A DNA stretch of 64,000 nt, taken from positions 1 through 64,000 of the forward strand of contig JABVXV010000043.1 of assembly GCA_013365325.1 (NCBI GenBank). Reading direction: 5' to 3'. The notes beneath the pieces are model-generated. The model was not told the origin of the DNA. It searched no databases and saw only the letters and a list, made by a program, of their open reading frames with translations. The position numbers and the translations under genes were made by a program. This document shows, piece by piece, positions 38,001 to 49,888 of the stretch (position 1 is its first letter; every line of letters begins with the position of its first letter). The stretch is from Dipetalonema caudispina. Lineage: Eukaryota > Nematoda > Chromadorea > Rhabditida > Onchocercidae.

Positions 38001-40071
38001 TCAACCTCAATTATTGAGTGAATAAATTGAAATTATCCATCTATAATGTGAAATAATTTACTCTTAATATGAGATTACAATGGATAATAGGAATGAGTGA
38101 AGATTATGAGATTAAATTATTGGATATATTTATTTATTATCGTATCTGCTTATGTACTACTACTGATGGATAATGTTAACTAATCGAATTAAACGGGTAT
38201 TTAGATAATACATTCCATACGATTAATTACATAAATTATCAGTTTACTTATCATTTATCCTATTAAAAGGATAACTTTTAATCTTCATTTCTGCATTTTA
38301 TCATTCATTCATAACAATGAATGAATGGTTGGTTTAAAGTGCATCGCATTCAATGGAAAATGTCTTATGTAAAATATCAAAATAATCCAAAAACGTCCTT
38401 GGATAGAAAGAAAGAAATGCATAAGAAGAATGTAATTATCAATAATGGATGGTACAATGAGGAAAGAAGTGAGATAGTTTCTCTGTTGTTAACATATCGG
38501 CGATATTGAATGAATACTTCAACCGCGTCAAATATACCAATACTATAATACTCGATTGATTGATCATTTACAATAAGCGGTAGCCATATCTAAAGAGAAA
38601 ATTGGAATGTTGATGATGATGATGATGAAGAATGAATGATTATTCGATCTAAAATTAGCACAAAATAATTCGTTGAATATTTGTAGAAAGATAATTGAAT
38701 GTGAATTTGCAACTTTTGATGAGCTTCAATTTGAAGCTTTTTTTTTTTATCTCTTATTAAGCTAACATATTCTTCTACATATGACAGATTATTTCTTAAT
38801 TACGTAAGAAGTGCAGAAAAATTTGCTAAATTTAAGTAAAAATACGATAAAAGATTTCATATGTATACAATTGCACATTTACTACGACAAATATTCAACA
38901 CGTGACAGATGTTGGCAAATGTATCAATTCGATATGCTGTGTTTGAAAAGGTGCATGTGCATTTGTTGCATTTTAAAGAGTTGCATGGATTTGTTGCATT
39001 TTAAAATTAAGATTTTGTTTTTAAAATTAGCCCAAAAATTATTCCAACTTACACTTATTTATTTTGTTGTTGCAAAAGTTTATTCCTATGTCACAGCTTA
39101 ATGTTAATGGTTGAATAATAGTAAAATGTGCTGTTATTCAAACTTCAAACAAGCTAATTAATGGTTATTATTAATTAAACAAAAGTATGGTTAACAAAAG
39201 ATAATTTCATCTTGATATCATTTAACATCTGACATTTGACATTACTATATTTGAAAAAAAGAATTGGTTTTTTTATTATGTAATCGCATACTTAATGCTA
39301 CTTTCATTTACAAATACGATTGCAACAAGAATTTGTAGACTTATTCAAAAATTAATTAATCTGTAATCCATTTTTAGCCTAAAGGAATAAATACTATGAA
39401 AGTAAAAGGCGAGAGCGTCCCAATAACTATTAGATAATTTGTCTAAAAACTAATGAATTTGCCTTGATCAGAACAGATATTTCAGAATAAATGTGGAAAA
39501 ATAGAATTATAAAATTTAATGCTTTTGTATTTTCTAATTCGAAAATGAAAGATAATATTCGTTGCACATTATAGCAATAACTTAAAATTAACCCAAGCAA
39601 TCTTGCTGATCGCTCATACTGAAATTGCTCATTGATTTTTGAACTGTTGTAGAGGAACCTAATTATTTAACAATTCATGATCTGATATAAATCATCAAGC
39701 AAACATCCAAGATTTGCACAATTTACTTCATTCTGATTAATTTTACTTCGTCTCGTATAATTCATTTTGATTTCGTTTCATTTTACGTATAACAGAAGTA
39801 AATTAGATTTGAATATTTGGGTATAAACATTCCAAACATTCCATTTACATGCATAGTTTTTTTAATCCATTTCACGGGTTACTGCAGTTGTTGTAGGATT
39901 TCAATAACTCTTCTTATTCTTTTTATTTTCCCCTCCTTTATTTGATCAAAAATTATGATAAATTAACAGAAATAAACAAAAATGATTGCATTTTCCATGA
40001 CAATATAGATGAAAAGAATAGTAGCAGAAAAAAATAAATTCCTATTAAAATACTGTTCACAATAATTGGAA

Positions 40072-40919
40072 TCAAAGCATTTTAACTGTAATTTTACCGG
40101 TGAATGATTCGGCTATTTCAGCTTTAACTGTCTGAAAGTATTGTAATTTTAATAGCAAATATATCCTTTTCAAGATTGAACTCATTAAACAATGTCGTTA
40201 TCGTTATCGTTGCTACAACAAAAAAAAAAAGAAAAAGAATATAGTTTAAATAAGGTAGTAACGATTCCAAGAATTATTTTTTTATGAAATAAATAACTTA
40301 CCTTATCCTTTCTCCTCCTATTCGTTTTACATTTCTTCAGACTCTTAACTGTTAATTTTCTTTTCTGTAAAGAAAAAAAAAAGTAATATAATCAAAGATT
40401 TTTGAGGATTTTTTTTTTTAAAGAAAGATTTGCGTTTTTTTTTTCTTTAATTTCACAATTCAAAATTAATAAATAATTATCACACTGTTAAATTCAATTT
40501 CTCTTTCATTTTCTTGCAGAATTTCCTTTAAATAGGAATATGAAACTTAAAAATACAATTCAATTAAGTAATTGAAACGTACCTTACTACACATAGTCGG
40601 AGCAAGAATAAGTGAAACTTTATATATTGCACTTTGTACTACTAAAACGTGTGCCGACAATATTTTTTTCAATTTCCACATACTTTTGCTTGCTATAAGC
40701 TCGTTCATCTTCAACATCGAATCTTCTACCACTTCCTGAAGATCTCAAGGCTTTTTCTTTCTTTTTTTTTTTTTCAGAAAACAAATTAGAATCTTAGAAT
40801 CTCCAGAAAGCTTTTTATGATATATATTTATATGATTTTACCTTTACTTCCGGATCATTTTCATTTTGTGCATTGGAAAAGCTAATGATGGATGCCACTA
40901 AAAGGATAAATCGCAACAT
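40072..40919 (-). CDS. degenerate secreted cystatin (paralogue A)
   Basis: Four phase-0 exons, 40919-40842, 40735-40583, 40364-40302 and 40131-40072, encode 117 residues. A signal peptide (MLRFILLVASIISFSNA) is followed by a cystatin fold: the helix EVVEDSMLKMNELI, strands LKKILSAHVLVV and YKVSLILAPTMC, and a last exon with TGKITVKML. The exon boundaries match the canonical cystatin at 44531 exactly, and NDPEVK/EVVED aligns with NDPEIQ/EVAEK, so the two are paralogues. All three protease-contact elements of type-2 cystatins are gone: there is no N-terminal Gly, the Q-V-V-S-G loop reads L-V-V-Q-S, and the C-terminal Pro-Trp is replaced by E-S-F. The frame and splice sites are intact, so it looks like an expressed protein that no longer inhibits papain-like proteases, and not like a pseudogene. 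The two cysteines of one disulfide are kept. The last exon was chosen by phase, stop and alignment. Confidence 0.8.
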
Positions 40920-43900
40920 CTGCAAAAAGTGTCATATGAGCACTTAAAGTAATATGTGGTAGAAACACTGCCTCGATACTCGGGAATTTTCATTCGGGAG
41001 GAAGCAATTTTCACACATCACGAGATTATCGTCCTATTTTTACATATATTTTGAGATTGTATTTGAAACCTTAACAATAATACTACCGTATTTACATGTT
41101 TGCATATAAGTTCACTCCGATACTTATCGGAACACAGAGATACGAGGATAATTTTTAATTTAATGATTAATAAGCCTTAAATGAATAGTTGTTCATAGAT
41201 TCTAAAAGAATTAATGAAATTTCAATGAGTTTCTAATTTGCCTTGTCCAATTGATAACTATTTTATGCCAAAATCATTGTTATTCGTGTCAACGTTATCT
41301 TCTGAAGTTTATTCATGACCTTTGCATTTATCATAGTAGGGATGTTTGAATTTTCATATCAACTAATTCCTGCTGGTCATTTATATTTTTTTATGGTCAA
41401 GGGAAATCTTTTTTATTTTAAGCTGATTTGTTTGTCACTTTGTGAGAGAAAAAAAGAAATGGATTCTTGATTTTGTATAATGAATGGATTTCTGTTCCAA
41501 TGGTCTGTGATCCACCTTCGCCATTTCTGTTTTTAGCTTATTGAACGAAATTTTTCCGCTTCTAACTGCTTGACTAAAAATGGTGATGAACAATTCATTA
41601 ATTACTGAAGAAATGCTTTAACATTTTCTGTTTTATGAAAGACAGTTTTCATTTATGTTACTAATTGCATGTGATGAATGAGAAAAGAAAAAATCCAAGA
41701 AAGAACAGAAAAAAATTCAACAATATTGAATATTGAATTCTCAATTAGTTCATATTAATATCAATATTTATCAGTAGTACTGTATTGATCACGAGTAAAC
41801 AGTGAAATTGCAAAAGCATTCCTTTTTTTTTTTTGAAAATTCCATTTTATTTTATTAAAATTTTCCATGCGGAATAATAAATAAATGATTATGTGTGAAA
41901 CATTAATTAAAAAATTGTGAAATTGAAAATAAACTCGAATTTCTCTTCAATTTAATGTATGAGTACGCATACATTCTGAAGGCGTTCAGATTCAGATTCT
42001 GCAGCAACAGAGAAGAAAAAAACGTCAGTTGTTTTTGAAGATATTAAATACTTCAGCTCGACGTATTATAAAACTCTGATAGAGCAAAATATCTAACGTA
42101 CTGTTAAATGAGAATTAAAGTGAAGAAATCAGAATCGAATATTATAAAAAAAAAAAAAAAAAAAAATATTATAAAAGGATAGATTTCCTCTCTTTTTATA
42201 GAAATTTCCGGCGGTGGGATGAAATAAAAATTATTAATGAATAGTACGAGTAACATTTGAAATTTATTCAGCTTTAGTTCATTGTAGCATTTAGAGCTCA
42301 AATTTTGCAAAAGTTAAACAATATGATGATATAAAAATTATTTACGATGAATTTGAACTCATTTCTAAATGTAATTCGGGATAAAATAGACTGATTTTAC
42401 TTTCACTAAAAAAAAATTTTTTTTATTGATTTTTGAAATAACTGATGATCTTTTTTTAATGGCGGATGACTTGAAAAAAACCACCTGTCATTAAAACGCA
42501 TCATCGCTTTTTTAAATAAATATTTACATTTGAGAATAAACGGATCTACTTTTAAATATAAATTTTTAAACGAAAGAAACCATTTGCTTAACAGCAGCTA
42601 TAGAAACAATAAATATATTCATCGTAAAGTGAATACTATGTTTAAATTAATTCTTAAACTTTTATCTTCATTTAATATCTTAAAGGGAAATTCATTGTAA
42701 ATTTCTATTATTGCATTTCTCATTTTCCATGAGCAAAACAGAATTACCTGTTCAATGATTTTCTCTTAATTTTAACCTTTTCGATTTAGTACATTCATTA
42801 ACTACCGTTTTGCTCTGGCAATCTTTTACTTACCTTTTATGACAATTTCAATTCTTATTTCTTTCGATCATTTTACACATTACATATCTTTCGTTCTCCT
42901 TGCTTTTAATTCCATTTGTCATATTTAATTTTCTTTTGTCTTCTAAAAGAGCATATTCCTGGCCATTTCAATTGATGCAATTAATAGACTTCCTTGGCCA
43001 ACTTTTGTGCTTTAATAGTACAGATTTGATTTTTATTCCGAGTGTAATTAAAATTGAATTAAATCTATGACTACTTGAAGATATTTTAGTCTATCCAATT
43101 TAAAATTCAAATTATGCAACAATCCATAATTTATTCTTGAATGAATTGAATAATAAAGCGATTGAACAAGATATTGAAAAACAGCGCATTCCAGAAGATT
43201 TAAATAAATTTATGTAAATGAAGAGTGATAAATTTGTGGCCATTCTTTCCTTTAATTGTTCCAGAAATCGATTTGTATGACAGATGATACCAAAGAAGCA
43301 CCACGATCATTATTGAACCACAATTAGATTGGACAAAAATTTCCGCCTTCTGGATATTTTAACTAAGGCCAATCAATCAATCAATCAATCAAAATTAACA
43401 GAAATCTCCTTATCAAATGAAGGCTAAGTAAGCATCGCAATCAATTTCAAAAATTGATGTAAACATATCCCAATCAAATGATAAGTTACTTCTAACGATT
43501 ACCTGAAAGAATATTCAAGTTCTGAATTACACTAAAATAATCGGTAACAAATAAACTAGCAATTTTACATGATGATATTATCCAGCGAAAGATGAAAAAA
43601 TGAAGTGATCGGAAGCATTATGAAGTGCAGATAGCTTTTCTTGATTTTAATTATCTCCAATCTGATTGCAATTCTGATATCTTTGTTCATGCACACATTT
43701 ACTCTTTGTAATTACTTCAAGAAATAAACAAAGTTAGCGAATTGATAATGGAAATAAATGAAGATTGCAATTGAGAGGAAATTTTTAATTTTCTGCCACA
43801 ATCATGAAGTGATATTTCGAATAATTGCAGTATAATTTAAAAATACCATATACTTTTAAATTAAATCATCTCATGTGAAGATGATATGAAGTATAAGGTG

Positions 43901-44299
43901 AACATTTCTACCATTATCAGATCAACAATATTTTCAGGAACTGTCGATCACACATTACTCAACTCTTATTGAACAGAAAATAAATAATTCAGGTTTTATT
44001 GTTACATCAAGTGGTTGACTGAAGAAGAAGTAAAACGGATGGATCAGATGTTTTCATCGAAAAGCAGCCATCAACTCAAATAATATTATTCTTCTTGACA
44101 TTTCAAGAGCAATAACATTAAAAACCGGATACTTTCGTCCTCCATCCGGTTCTTCTCGTTAGAAATTACCATGTTGCAGATGAAAAACGTGAACCTACAG
44201 TGCTTATTTAAGATTCAATTTAACGCTCCGCTGAATTTTAGTATCGTTGTTAGTTGTTATTGTGGTGCCGAAATTGAAGAACGTTTGGACAGTATGGTA

Positions 44300-44374
44300 G
44301 GATCCGAACCGAGTCCTTCAAATAACGCACCGTGTTAGAATTACATTTACATATCGAACAGCTACCGAAGCCCC
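44300..44374 (-). other. tRNA-like A/B-box remnant
   Basis: On the minus strand GGTTCGGATCC (44310-44300) fits a pol III B box. GGGGCTTCGGTAGCTG (44374-44359) is a weak A-box-like stretch 64 nt before it. The spacing is long for most tRNAs and the acceptor stem does not close well, so a decayed tRNA or tRNA-derived repeat is more likely than a gene. It lies about 160 bases upstream of the cystatin start. Confidence 0.3.
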
Positions 44375-44520
44375 TGACGAACGAAATACTTAATTTTCTG
44401 CTGGTGATTAGTGCATAACTAAGGACAAGATATCTTTGCAAGAACAAAAGAAAAAGAACACGTTACGCTAAACGTAGAAGTCTGATAAGATTACTTTTAC
44501 GTCAGATCCAAATTAACATG

Positions 44521-44530
44521 TAACTTGCAG
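44521..44530 (+). promoter_or_regulatory. splice or trans-splice acceptor abutting the ATG
   Basis: TAACTTGCAG ends exactly at the first base of the cystatin ATG (44531). Nematode mRNAs often receive a spliced leader at such a site, which would leave no native 5' UTR. A cis intron from a noncoding first exon would look the same. Confidence 0.5.
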
Positions 44531-45569
44531 ATGTTCTATCTAATCGTGTGGTTGTCAACGTTTATGATCATATCCATAAGCTCTGCTGAGGAACTGCTGT
44601 TAGGCGGAGCTACAAATACCAACGTGAACGACCCAGAAATACAGGTAGTTTGCTTCTCATGGATGCTTATCTGCTTGTTTTTAACAATAAAAAAAAGAAG
44701 ATTCAATAAAATTGAAAGAAAGGAAAAGTGAAAAGGTTAAACATTTCTTATCTTCAGGAAGTGGCAGAAAAGGCGATGGTAAAAGTGAATGAGAAGATCA
44801 GACACAACAATCTCTACAAATTGGTAAAAGTTATCAAAGCCCGCACTCAGGTGGTGTCTGGAATGAAATACTATCTCACGATCCTCGCTGCACCAACGAC
44901 CTGTAGAAAGGCGAGTCTTTAAGTTTTATTTATTTGAATATTGTGCAAATAGAATTTTATAAATACAAAGTCTAGCTTTTTTTACTATCTCACTTTTAGG
45001 TAAAGATGATGAGGCATGAACCTATGTAGAATAGTAAGAAACCTGGGAAAAAGGTAATGGTTACCTCAATTACGTGATCAGAAACAATAGTACACTTGTT
45101 TTATCCTGTAATCACCTCACTTATAAATATAATGTTCTGGCCCAAATTAACTTGTAAGTTAAAAATCTGGAAGCCTTCAAAACTGTTTATTTTGCAGAGT
45201 TCTAGAAGAATGAATGCAGCGAGATGTGCTATCGACGAGACTAAACCGAAAAAGGTAAAATATATACCATTTAAATTTTTATATTATTGGCGCTTTCAAA
45301 TCAAAAATTTGGTAACATCGAAAAATGATTTCGTTCTAAGCTTCACTTTTTGGAACATCACCGATTATAAAGTGATTTATCAAAAAAACAAAAAAGGATT
45401 GCAGTACCAAAAATATCAACAAATGACGAAACATCGGTAATTGTTCATCCCAACCATTAGAACATAAGCTTAACATGGCATTATTCGAAATTATGAGTTT
45501 TTTCAGCAGTTCGAAATAGAAGTTTGGTCAGCACCATGGCAAAACAAATTCCAAGTCACCTTAATATAA
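44531..45569 (+). CDS. secreted cystatin, canonical (filarial CPI type)
   Basis: Exons 44531-44644, 44758-44910, 45198-45254 and 45507-45569, all phase 0, encode 128 residues. A signal peptide (MFYLIVWLSTFMIISISSA) is followed by a type-2 cystatin with all contact elements: the N-terminal LLLGG (residues 22-26), the QVVSG loop (69-73, exon 2) and the C-terminal APW (exon 4). Two cysteines (TTCRK and AARCAID) can form one disulfide. Such proteins are secreted and block papain-like cysteine proteases (cathepsins); filarial members are known to modulate host antigen processing. The legumain-binding S-N-D of Bm-CPI-2/onchocystatin is H-N-N here, so legumain inhibition is doubtful. The donor after exon 2 is GC (44911-44912), not GT. 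Exon 4 may begin three bases later at a second AG. It is tail-to-tail with bub-3, the stops being 81 bp apart, and head-to-head with its degenerate paralogue. Confidence 0.9.
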
Positions 45570-45650
45570 GCTTCTTGAGAATAACCGTGCTAGTGTTATC
45601 ATCCGATGATTGATAAATAACAAATTGTTAAAATTAAACAAGGAAATACA

Positions 45651-48109
45651 TCACTTTGGCCTTGCTTCCACATCCGTGATCTTCCTCACTACAACTGTAC
45701 TTTCGGGTTCCGGATTAGGGCGCTCTTTCAATTCATTCATATACGAAGCTGCGATTGCTAACTGTGTTCCGGTTGCATTAAATGAAACGCTCATGATGCC
45801 TGTTGGAAACCGGAAAAAACAAAATTTAGATTATGTTTCATGCACTGAAAGAAAACATTGGCAATTTCCTTATTCCATAAATGAATGAATCTAATATAGT
45901 GAACAAGATCTTGCTAATTAAATATATAAACGAACTTATGCAGTTGACATATTCGTTTTCTGTTAAATGGATCCCAAATATTAACAAGTGCATCCGAACC
46001 TGAAAACGAGTATTTTATACAAACCTTAAATATTATCACTTATTTGTCATTAGATTTGTCGAACTGGCCAATTTTTATAATAACATTAAAATTTTATTTA
46101 TATTCATAAACTGCAACATACCTCCAGTAACAAAGGTGTTGTGTATGGGATGAAAATCGATGCAGTTTACGGGATATATCATTTCGGTACCAGATTCATC
46201 CTTTTCACGGTGGCATTTAAAAGCATATTTGTTTTTCTGAACTTCTGCTGCCATATCGAAATATTCCACCGCCACACGCCCTTCAATAGAAGCAACAACA
46301 AAAGCTTCGCCAGTTGGAAAGCACTTCACAGCTCGCGTTTGAAACTGAAAACAGAAAACTTCAAAATAATCTCGTGAAGCCAAAGAAGATACAAAAAACT
46401 GCAGCGTAACTATAGATACCCTATCAAGAGAGTAGAATATTTTTTATATCTAAATCACAAAAATACAATGCTTTCTCCAACTGCAGTCTATCAAAATACC
46501 TGCTATCAGTAAAATCAAAAATAAGCAGAAAAACCTTGAGTGGACTATCACGTATTTGCTCAGGTTCACCAAGATTGCGTACATCCCACACAATTATTTT
46601 ACGATCTTTTGTACCGACAAGGATCCGATTGCCGTGTACGTCCATTGCATAAACTTTATCGCCATTATTTCCAAAGCCAGCTGAACTTTTTGACCGTGCA
46701 TCCCATAACTGAACAACATGACATTGACAAAGAACCACTAGTCAACAATTAACAACCATTCTCTTAAGTACGTCTTCACTTCTTTTTAAGTGAGTCTCGA
46801 ACTCTCTTTAACTTGCTATATTTCGTCTTTTCTATCCCGATTATACACCCAACAATAAATTGAAAGCTTATAATAATTCCATTTTCTTTTTTATATCTAG
46901 GGTATTTAATAGTCACTCACCATCACTGCAGAATCCCATCCTCCTGAAGCTATCAAGTTGTGTTCTTTGCAATATTCTAGACACCGCACAGGAGCTTCGT
47001 GATGTCCCAGAATATATTCTACACCACTCTCCATATTGTATGTTTTAATTAAGTTATCCAGACCGCCACTTGCAATATCATTTTTAGTCTATAAAAGACA
47101 AAGTCTTCACCTGACAAGTGAAATTATTGATCAAAGATGTTTTATTCGACAATGGAGTTTTAATTGAAATCAGTGTAAAACTCCGCGAATTAAAATGGAA
47201 TTCAGGAAAACATGTTCTTTGATCAAAGCATTGTTAAATTACTGCGCGCCAGGTCAATGATGCATATCTGTGACAAATCAAAAGTAAAATAACTCACAAA
47301 GAAAGTGCACGCCAAGACGGGCTTAGCGTGTGTATATACTCGTTTCTCGAGTGCAGTAACTGGACCAGCAGGAAAATGATAAATGCGAACAGTACCTTCC
47401 CAACTTGACACTGCAAGCAGCTGACCATTATCATCTGGTGAGAACTGAAATAAAAACAATTTAAGGTTAATATGAAAAACAAGTACTCCTCTTTGGTAAT
47501 CGGAATGAACCCAAAAGTAGGAAACGCAGATACTACGAATATCCTTTGGTACTGAACGTAACCATTCCATTTCTTGAAATTGAGGCAAGTGGAACAATGA
47601 ACTAAACAGACTTATACTTAACCGTCAATCTAGGAAGCAATGATAGCACTATTTAGCCTGACGGTGCTACAGAATGAATGATGAATACAGAGGAGAAAGG
47701 CCAAATCAAATGACCTCCCTCTTGAGATGCCAATTCGGGACTACTGATTTTAACCGATTACCAAATAGAACTGCCATTTCGACTAGTGTAAATCTACAGA
47801 CATTCCCCACCCCTTTGACATTAATTAAACGTTTCCTTGATGTAACAGATGTTCAAGCAAACTTTCGGTATATTTTCATTTAATTTCACAAAATCTTGAG
47901 AAAAATGAATCGAAAATAAATTCTGTGAATTTCCGAAATTCAAAGTCTTGCAGAAAGAATGAAATAAAATAACTGGTGATGTTACGCTAATAGATAACTA
48001 AACAAAAATTAAAAACACGAAAAGATATAACTACCTGCACTTTCGAGATTTGTGTATTACTTGGATGTGGAATTGTCCCCTCCGTTGAACCACCAGCGAA
48101 ATGAAACAT
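45651..48109 (-). CDS. bub-3: spindle checkpoint WD40 protein BUB-3
   Basis: Exons 48109-48035, 47444-47298, 47088-46921, 46708-46535, 46344-46122, 45999-45936 and 45810-45651 give 336 residues, against 328 in human BUB3. Recognisable blocks run in order: KVQFSPDDNGQLLAVSSWEG, ASGGLDNLIKTY, LIASGGWDSAVMLWDAR, NRILVGTKDRKIIVWDVRN, ASIEGRVAVEYFD, KYAFKCHREKDESG, PVNCIDFHPIHNTF, NIWDPFNRKRICQLHKF and LAIAASYMNELKERPNPEPE. BUB3 is a seven-blade WD40 propeller that docks BUB1 and BUBR1/MAD3 on phosphorylated KNL1 at kinetochores and feeds the mitotic checkpoint complex. All junctions are GT-AG except the last: exon 7 restores the conserved HKFPTG only if spliced after TTTTTTCCG, so the intron would end in CG. 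A canonical AG upstream (TTTTCTTTCAG) would instead truncate the last blade. Confidence 0.93.
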
Positions 48110-48138
48110 TCTTGTCAAGTATCAATCTAACTTATTCC

Positions 48139-48150
48139 CTGAAGAAAAAA
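48139..48150 (-). promoter_or_regulatory. candidate spliced-leader acceptor of bub-3
   Basis: Read on the minus strand, TTTTTTCTTCAG lies 29 bases upstream of the bub-3 ATG. A pyrimidine-rich acceptor so close to the start, with no obvious upstream exon, suits SL trans-splicing. Confidence 0.4.
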
Positions 48151-49012
48151 ATTTCAAGCAAAGTTCCGGAATACCTCAGCGTTACACTGGAAGAAATTCC
48201 GGCAAATCAAAACTTTTCAAATCGGAAGAAAAAAAAGAAATCTACCGTATGCATGTTAACGTTTCTAGATACTGTCAAGTATTGCAGCTCTCTTTAAGTA
48301 TAATTTAGATATAAAAAGAATGTGGATGAAATTGGGCATTTACCAGGGAAGGGAATAGATAACTCAGGTCATTCATTATCCTCTCACATACATCATATTC
48401 TTCTAGCTAGCTTATCATATTATTCAATTCATATGTTAAGCCTTCCCACTACAATTCAACATTTTCATAATCTAATTATCGTTGTATCATCCGATTTATA
48501 TCTTAACATTTCATTAGGATAGATGTAGAATGGAACGAAGGGCATATTATTAATGACATTCCTCTCTTTGACCTATGAACTGGTTATTAGATTATTACGT
48601 TAGAAAGGAACTGAAAAATGAAGGAACAAATTAAACGAATATGAATATATTTTTTATGATGATGGTTATCATTGAGCATTATCAATCAGAACAATTAGGT
48701 TAAGCAAATTGATCATTGCTTTTCGTACAACTTATTTGTTCTTTTTTCCATTAAGACGGGAAAGGTTCTAATTTTATTTTCACCTTTCCAAAAAGTCAAA
48801 TTGAGTTCATCTTACAGATGGACAAATGATCAATTTAACTATTTACAGCATATTCCTTCCTACAAATTTTACGTAAATTTGCAGCTATACTTTTACGTGT
48901 AACATATAGTACGTGACTGGTAAATAATCAATCATACATATGAATACTTACAATTCTTTTACTGTTCGCAGTGTGAAAAAAAAAATTTGCATATAATAGT
49001 TTGTACTTATGC

Positions 49013-49013
<1 letters not shown>

Positions 49014-49044
<31 letters not shown>
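49014..49044. repeat. (ATT)n microsatellite
   Basis: About ten uninterrupted ATT units in the bub-3/Tudor intergenic region. Confidence 0.9.
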
Positions 49045-49045
<1 letters not shown>

Positions 49046-49888
49046 CTTCTCCTACTGAAGAATATATCTTGCACGCATTGTTACATTTAGTCATATTGAA
49101 GGTTGGTTAGTTGATTTCGGTATTCGGACGTTTAGTTGAGATGAAAAGAGTGGACAATGTGGCTAATTATGTTTAGAATGCGCAAATGACGTGTATCATT
49201 CTTCAGTGATTATTTATCTATCTCTGTTGCTAAGAAAATTAAATAGAATCTGTATAGCCCAATGAAAAGATAGAAATTTGAGGAAAGAGGAGTAAGACTT
49301 TGTAAAGAGATATTTCTCAATATTTTCGCTTTTTGAAAGCATAAAAACAACTGGTTGCGATTAATTTTGATATCATTTCCCCGATCATTCTTTAGGAATG
49401 ATGAATTTTTTTCATTTTCTCTGAGGAGAAATCTCCCCCCTAATAAGATATAAAATTCTCGCTATATGTTAATAACTGCTATCACAAATGTATGAAATCC
49501 AGTTTAAGGGGAAAAAACGAATTAGATTAAGGGGAGGTTATTTCCGGAATAATATAGCTTCACGTCTACACTCTCTATTTCAACTCTCAATTTACATTGT
49601 TGTGGTGAACATTTAGGATAATTTACATCTTCGATTTAAATGTTGTACACACTGTAGAATCATCGACGAGTATTCCACATGACCGATCGAAGAGTGATTC
49701 TACAAAGCCAAACTGACCCCTGTTGATGGAACTTCATAACATGGGATTCTTGTCTTTTTTGCTCCTCCATCATTTTACTTTCAGTGCTGTTTGTTTTAAT
49801 AGTTGCGGTCAAAGCATAGTTGTTGTTTGTATAAGAAACTGCTGAAACCTATTGCAGATTCATTGGATTGCTAAACTGTAAAAGAAAG

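Larger units (their letters stand above)
29646..40071. other. 10 kb intergenic region
   Basis: Separates the presumed 5' end of the RhoGEF from the 3' end of the degenerate cystatin. It contains AG microsatellites (30527-30550 and 30624-30653), a long AAC/AAT/AGC compound repeat (about 31889-32075), a 31-bp-period duplication (34019-34075) and many homopolymers. Two plus-strand islands look exon-like (33380-33440 and about 34472-34530), but I could not link them to a gene. The remaining open frames look like chance in AT-rich DNA. Confidence 0.6.
40920..44530. other. divergent intergenic region between cystatins
   Basis: 3.6 kb between two genes that point away from each other, so it holds both 5' regions. 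No coding exon is seen. It contains a (AATC)n run at 43371-43390, a short palindrome TCCGATACTTATCGGA near 41117-41132 close to the degenerate copy, and a tRNA-like B box near 44300-44310 close to the canonical copy. Confidence 0.6.
48110..49888. other. divergent intergenic region, bub-3 / Tudor gene
   Basis: The 1.8 kb between two start codons pointing apart. It contains an (ATT)n run at 49014-49044 and no coding exon I can support. Acceptor-like sites sit about 30 bases in front of both start codons (48139 for bub-3 and 49857 for the Tudor gene), so both mRNAs may be trans-spliced. Confidence 0.6.

Noticed and set aside
38811..39101. 96-codon plus frame with a repeated LLHFK-like segment
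   Set aside because: Caused by a short local duplication in AT-rich sequence; no splice partners, no signal or domain.
44250..44447. 65-codon minus frame upstream of the cystatin
   Set aside because: Overlaps the tRNA-like remnant and lies in the promoter region; no conserved features.
46141..46752. Plus-strand frames across bub-3
   Set aside because: Antisense to conserved bub-3 exons 46344-46122 and 46708-46535.
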